From: Maledivibacter sp.
Lineage (GTDB): Bacteria; Bacillota; Clostridia; Peptostreptococcales; Caminicellaceae
Assembly: GCA_025210375.1 (NCBI GenBank)
Contig: JAOASB010000007.1
Span: 1-64,000, forward strand
DNA: 64,000 bases
Direction: 5' to 3'
Below, piece by piece: positions 61,143-64,000 of this stretch (position 1 is the first letter of the stretch; every line of letters starts with the position of its first letter). The notes under the pieces were generated by a model. It was not told the DNA's origin. It saw only the letters and a program-made list of their open reading frames with translations, and made no database searches. The position numbers and the translations under genes are program-made.

Positions 61143-61213
61143 TTGTTTTAAATAACTTTGCTAAGCTATAGGTTTCACTCCTTTATTTTTATGTAAAAAG
61201 GAGGAAGAACTTT

Positions 61214-62341
61214 ATGACAGAAATTCTAAAATCCCTATTTATAATCTTCGTGGCTGAGATGGGAGATAAAACTCAGATTTTAGCCTTGGCCTTTGCTACA
61301 CAATTTGGAGTAAAGGAAGTATTGTTAGGAGTGTTTACGGGATCTTTGCTTAATCATGGACTAGCTGTTATTTTAGGTGCCTACTTATCTAGTATAGTGC
61401 CCTTAGAGACTATTCAGATAATAGCTGGATTTTCATTTCTTGGTTTTGCCCTATGGACACTTAGGAGCAATGAAGTAGAGGATGAGGAAGAGACGAGCAA
61501 TAGGTTTGGGCCAATACTTACAGTTGCCACAGCCTTTTTTATTGGAGAATTAGGGGATAAAACCCAACTTGCAGCAATTACTCTATCCGTGGATGCTATC
61601 AATCCATCTTTTGTCTTAATGGGGACCGTTACGGGTATGGTTTTGACTAGCGGAGTGGGAATATTTGTAGGAAGCAAGATAGGTAACAGAATACCTGAAT
61701 TTGCAATCAAAATCTTATCGGCATCAATATTTATGTTTTTTGGTCTAACTAAGCTTTATGCCATGATTCCACGACAGTATCTAACAAGCTGGAACATGAT
61801 TATATCTCTAATAATATTGGGTTCTATTGTCTGTTCCATGATTAGGTCATTATTAATCACAAAAAAAACTGGGGATAATACTGCATTGCAGGAAGCTGCA
61901 ATAACACTTTATAACTATGCCCAAGAAATAAAGGGAAGTGTTGATGATATTTGTTTAGGGGAAGGAAATTGTTTAAAGTGTAAGGGTGAGAAGTGCATTA
62001 TAGGTTATACTAAGGCAATGCTTTATAAAAGTAGTGTAGACGATGATTACCTACCTAAGGAGATGATTAATGATTTTTCTGATAGTATTAATAAAAGATT
62101 TGATGAGGATAAAGTTATTAATGGACTAGCTATAATATTAAGGTGTTTAGAAAATGAATATATAGAAAAAGAAAATCAAAAGGTTGTCATACATCAATGT
62201 AGACGACTTATGGAAAGGATATTATTCAAGGTGGAATTTGAATATGATAATAAAGAAAAATATTTTCAATTGTTACTACATAAAGACAAAGTGATGGCCA
62301 AAAAAGTGATGAATAGCATAGATAATAACTTATCCCAATGA
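61214..62341 (+). CDS. TMEM165/GDT1 (UPF0016) family Mn2+ exporter with C-terminal extension
   Basis: Residues 1-205 form the usual six-to-seven-helix transporter with two signature motifs, EMGDKTQILALAF (about 15-27) and ELGDKTQLAAITL (about 115-127). Bacterial homologues (MneA/MneP type) export Mn2+. The yybP-ykoY riboswitch upstream agrees with this. Unusually, about 165 extra cytosolic residues follow, including a Cys cluster (ICLGEGNCLKCKGEKCIIG, about 256-274) and a helical tail. ATG follows GGAGGAAG. Confidence 0.9.
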   Translation: MTEILKSLFIIFVAEMGDKTQILALAFATQFGVKEVLLGVFTGSLLNHGLAVILGAYLSSIVPLETIQIIAGFSFLGFALWTLRSNEVEDEEETSNRFGPILTVATAFFIGELGDKTQLAAITLSVDAINPSFVLMGTVTGMVLTSGVGIFVGSKIGNRIPEFAIKILSASIFMFFGLTKLYAMIPRQYLTSWNMIISLIILGSIVCSMIRSLLITKKTGDNTALQEAAITLYNYAQEIKGSVDDICLGEGNCLKCKGEKCIIGYTKAMLYKSSVDDDYLPKEMINDFSDSINKRFDEDKVINGLAIILRCLENEYIEKENQKVVIHQCRRLMERILFKVEFEYDNKEKYFQLLLHKDKVMAKKVMNSIDNNLSQ

Positions 62342-62356
62342 TATTAGGGCCATGAA

Positions 62357-62395
62357 AAAATAAGCAAGTCAGATTTCGAAGTGATAATGAAGTAA
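62357..62395. repeat. Family 4 terminal fragment
   Basis: AATAAGCAAGTCAGATTTCG followed by AAGTGATAATGA resembles the inverse of the family 4 right end. The rest is missing or diverged. Confidence 0.4.
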
Positions 62396-62457
62396 CGACG
62401 AAAAGAATTAAAAAGAGGCGTAAAAGAATTAGTTTGTTTTCAGATGTGCTTTAACAA

Positions 62458-62798
62458 TTGAGAGAATTTCATATGGGAATATCATCCTTGATTTAATTGC
62501 TTAAGATATAAGCATATTTGATGGTGTAGCTTTAAGAATTTTAAAACTACATGTATAGATATTCCAGTTAAACAGTTAATTTATACACATCAAAAATCCC
62601 TAAAAACATCGGATATTTTGAGATGTATAAATTAAGTTTAACTTTAGGAAATCTATAGTATAGGGATTTTAGTATAGACTTTAACTTATACAAGTCCAAA
62701 ATGCCCAGGAACATCGCATATTTGTCCATGTATAAGTTAAGTTATACTATAAAACCCTATATATATGGTTTTTATAGAAGATAATTATGCAATTTGCT
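62458..62798. repeat. Family 1 element interrupted by two family 2 elements
   Basis: Family 1 sequence runs from GAGAGAATTTCATATGGG to AAAACTACATGTA and resumes as TGGTTTTTATAGAAGATAAT to the end ATTATGCAATTTGC. Two family 2 copies sit between, at 62554-62657 (TATAGATATTCC ... TCTATA) and 62659-62761 (TATAGGGATTTT ... ACCCTATA). Family 2 therefore moved after family 1. Confidence 0.8.
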
Positions 62799-62804
62799 TT
62801 ATTA

Positions 62805-62852
62805 AACAAAGCCCCATGAAGCTGTAAATAGCTTTATGGGGCTTTGTTTTTA
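62805..62852 (+). terminator. Strong Rho-independent terminator
   Basis: AACAAAGCCCCATGAAGCT (62805-62823) pairs almost perfectly with AGCTTTATGGGGCTTTGTT (62830-62848), then T's. It is the first terminator after the Mn exporter gene. Confidence 0.9.
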
Positions 62853-62938
62853 TGAATATACAAATTATATAAAAAAATTTTTATAGTGACAAAAATAAAA
62901 AAATTCAAAATAATTATACAAATTAAAACAAAATGTGA

Positions 62939-62944
62939 TATAAT
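62939..62944 (+). promoter_or_regulatory. Candidate -10 of the cysteine desulfidase gene
   Basis: TATAAT stands at 62939-62944 with only a weak -35 candidate near 62915. Palindromic sites follow downstream. Confidence 0.4.
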
Positions 62945-62962
62945 GATACACGACGAAACAAA

Positions 62963-63200
62963 TGTGTCGAAAATGAAACAAAAATCGAAAATGTATACGA
63001 AAATGATACAAAACATGAATTTTATTCCATTGGAAATTTATAAGTAGATGTTGGGAATTTAAATTCCAATGTTTTTAGCCTGCTAGAAAACGTTATCATC
63101 CAATGTTAGTTAGTTCAATTCCTTAATATTTTTTCTAGTGAAGATATATAGGGATTAAAGCAAATAGAACCAAGGAGACTAATTGTATCAAAATGATACA
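62963..63200 (+). promoter_or_regulatory. Three TGTRTC/GAYACA palindromic sites (likely operators)
   Basis: TGTGTCGAAAATGAAACA (62963-62980), TGTATACGAAAATGATACA (62992-63010) and the perfect palindrome TGTATCAAAATGATACA (63184-63200) share one pattern. The last abuts the ribosome site. A regulator binding all three could loop or block the promoter. Which regulator is unknown. Confidence 0.55.
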
Positions 63201-63217
63201 AAATGGAGGAATGAAAG

Positions 63218-64000
63218 GTGAGTATAGATAAAGATAAATGCAAAGCGTATATTGATATCCTTAAAGAAGAACTTTTACCCGCGACTGGATGTACTGAACC
63301 CATCGCAATTGCATATGCTGCCGCGAAGGCCCATGAGGTGCTTGGATATTTTCCACAGAAGTTAATAGTTAGGTGTAGTGGAAACATAATAAAGAATGCA
63401 AAGTCTGTAACAGTGCCTAACACCGGAAATCTGAAGGGGATTAAGGCTGCGGCCTTAGCAGGGGCAGTAGGTGGTGATGCATCAAGAGAGATGCAGGTAC
63501 TTGAAGCTATTAAACCATTAGATATTGAAAAAGTTAAGGAGTTAATGGGCACAGATTTATGTGATGTTGAAATAATTGAAAATGATGCCAACCTCCATAT
63601 TATAGTAAAGGCTATTTACGAAGAGCATGAGGCTGTGGTTGAAATCATTCATACCCACACAAATATTTCAAAAATCGAGAAGAATGGTCAAGTAATATTT
63701 GAAAAAGATTGTGAACGAGATAATTTCAATGCACCACTATCCGATAGGAGCATTTTGAATGTAAAGGATATATATGAATTTGCAAACACCGTAGATATTG
63801 AAGACCTACAAGGGCTTTTAGATAGGCAGATTGAGTATAACTTCAATATAGCAATGGAAGGACTAAACAGTGATTACGGTGCCAAGGTTGGAAAGATACT
63901 TTTGAAGTTCTATGGGGATGATGTATTTACTAAAATAAGAGCTTACACATCAGCAGGGTCAGATGCAAGAATGAGTGGCTGTAGTATGCCAGTAGTTACT
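63218..64000 (+). CDS. L-cysteine desulfidase family protein (CyuA/UPF0597), 5' part
   Basis: The frame stays open for 261 codons to the window edge, so the gene is partial. The product starts MSIDKDKCKAY and has the family signature LPATGCTEPIAIAYAAAKA (about 20-38). NTGNLKGIKAAALAGAVGGD and SAGSDARMSGCSMPVV follow. Family members are iron-sulfur enzymes that split L-cysteine into pyruvate, ammonia and sulfide, or related serine/threonine substrates. It starts at GTG, chosen for GGAGG eight bases upstream. An ATG seven bases earlier is out of frame and soon stops. Confidence 0.88.
   Translation, partial: MSIDKDKCKAYIDILKEELLPATGCTEPIAIAYAAAKAHEVLGYFPQKLIVRCSGNIIKNAKSVTVPNTGNLKGIKAAALAGAVGGDASREMQVLEAIKPLDIEKVKELMGTDLCDVEIIENDANLHIIVKAIYEEHEAVVEIIHTHTNISKIEKNGQVIFEKDCERDNFNAPLSDRSILNVKDIYEFANTVDIEDLQGLLDRQIEYNFNIAMEGLNSDYGAKVGKILLKFYGDDVFTKIRAYTSAGSDARMSGCSMPVVT

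Larger units (their letters stand above)
60879..61190 (+). ncRNA. yybP-ykoY manganese riboswitch with terminator, carrying repeat insertions
   Basis: P1 pairs AAGCTAAAAG (60879-60888) with CTTTTAGCTT (61084-61093). The conserved GGGAGTA follows the 5' arm, GTCAACATACTGG lies at 61024-61036, and GAGAC precedes the 3' arm, as in the yybP-ykoY consensus. GAATAAAG/CTTTATTC (61017-61024, 61053-61060) forms a hairpin arm. A large terminator (GGAGTGAGACTTTTAGC... at 61075 with its inverse ending CACTCC at 61181, then T's) shares the P1 3' arm. Mn2+ binding would therefore prevent termination and switch on the exporter gene. The aptamer is about 100 bp longer than usual because of a family 2 element. 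Confidence 0.82.

Noticed and set aside
1..64000. CRISPR array
   Set aside because: The repeated units found are dispersed inverted-repeat elements with no regular spacers, and no cas genes are present; the Cas4-like domain belongs to a helicase fusion.
1..64000. tRNA or rRNA genes
   Set aside because: No cloverleaf with a TTCRANNC arm and no rRNA-like conserved block was noticed on either strand; a tRNAscan run would be decisive.

Overview
The window is AT-rich (roughly one-third G+C by eye) and looks like a chromosome segment of a strictly anaerobic, spore-former-type Firmicute of class Clostridia, perhaps near Tissierella or Alkaliphilus. The evidence is strong GGAGG ribosome sites, frequent TTG and GTG starts, a GlgC/GlgD glycogen operon, [FeFe]-hydrogenase maturases, an L-cysteine desulfidase homologue, an Rpn element and clostridial-style regulators. 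No rRNA, tRNA, CRISPR array or prophage was seen. Species is not claimed.

Layout. 1-6 kb: NdpA-like nucleoid protein, a Cas4-like-nuclease/XPD-like helicase fusion and a PAS-GAF-GGDEF protein. 6-16.3 kb: a six-gene glycogen operon (glgB, glgC, glgD, glgA, glgP, pullulanase). 17-21 kb: a Gln-rich repeat protein, recJ, hisC. 21-26 kb: CadC/CadA metal efflux and a secreted protein with duplicated domains. 26.4-29.5 kb: a structured leader followed by a TM1266-type regulator, hydE and hydG. 29.5-31.9 kb: a graveyard (LytTR regulator remnant, IS3-type transposase tail) and an Rpn gene between inverted repeats. 32-40 kb: rhodanese lipoprotein, ECF sigma/DUF4367 pair, MATE pump, an orphan CarA-N-terminal-like protein, two-component system and HtrA protease. 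40.4-46.3 kb: glycine riboswitch upstream of an ACT/DUF711 pair, a cation diffusion facilitator, glutamate dehydrogenase and a four-zinc-ribbon protein. 46.4-53.4 kb: PadR/DUF2812 and a SorC-DhaL-DhaK-LsrF-DUF1097-VOC cassette. 53.8-64 kb: DUF1576 membrane protein and partner, RidA, a metallo-beta-lactamase-fold protein, a Fur-box-preceded ferric iron ABC importer, a manganese riboswitch with a TMEM165/GDT1-type exporter, and the 5' part of an L-cysteine desulfidase gene at the right edge.

The thread running through the window is intergenic: at least five families of small non-coding inverted-repeat (MITE-like) elements occupy most gaps. Family 1 (about 118 or 160 bp, ends GAGSAAATTGCATAA) has visible 4-bp target duplications in four copies. 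Family 2 (about 104 bp, palindromic, ends TATAGRG) is nested inside family 1 in one place and sits inside a manganese riboswitch in another. Families 3 and 4 have two full copies each, and family 5 has one. Several lie in 5' leaders between promoter and gene, so they are probably transcribed.

The strongest candidates for undescribed biology are the DhaKL/LsrF cassette, which looks like an AI-2-style or ketose degradation route with a different kinase and a VOC protein where LsrG would be; the two riboswitches carrying element insertions; the structured terminator-containing leader before the hydrogenase maturation genes; and the 104-residue orphan CarA-like protein. All assignments come from reading sequence and recalled family motifs; no searches were run.
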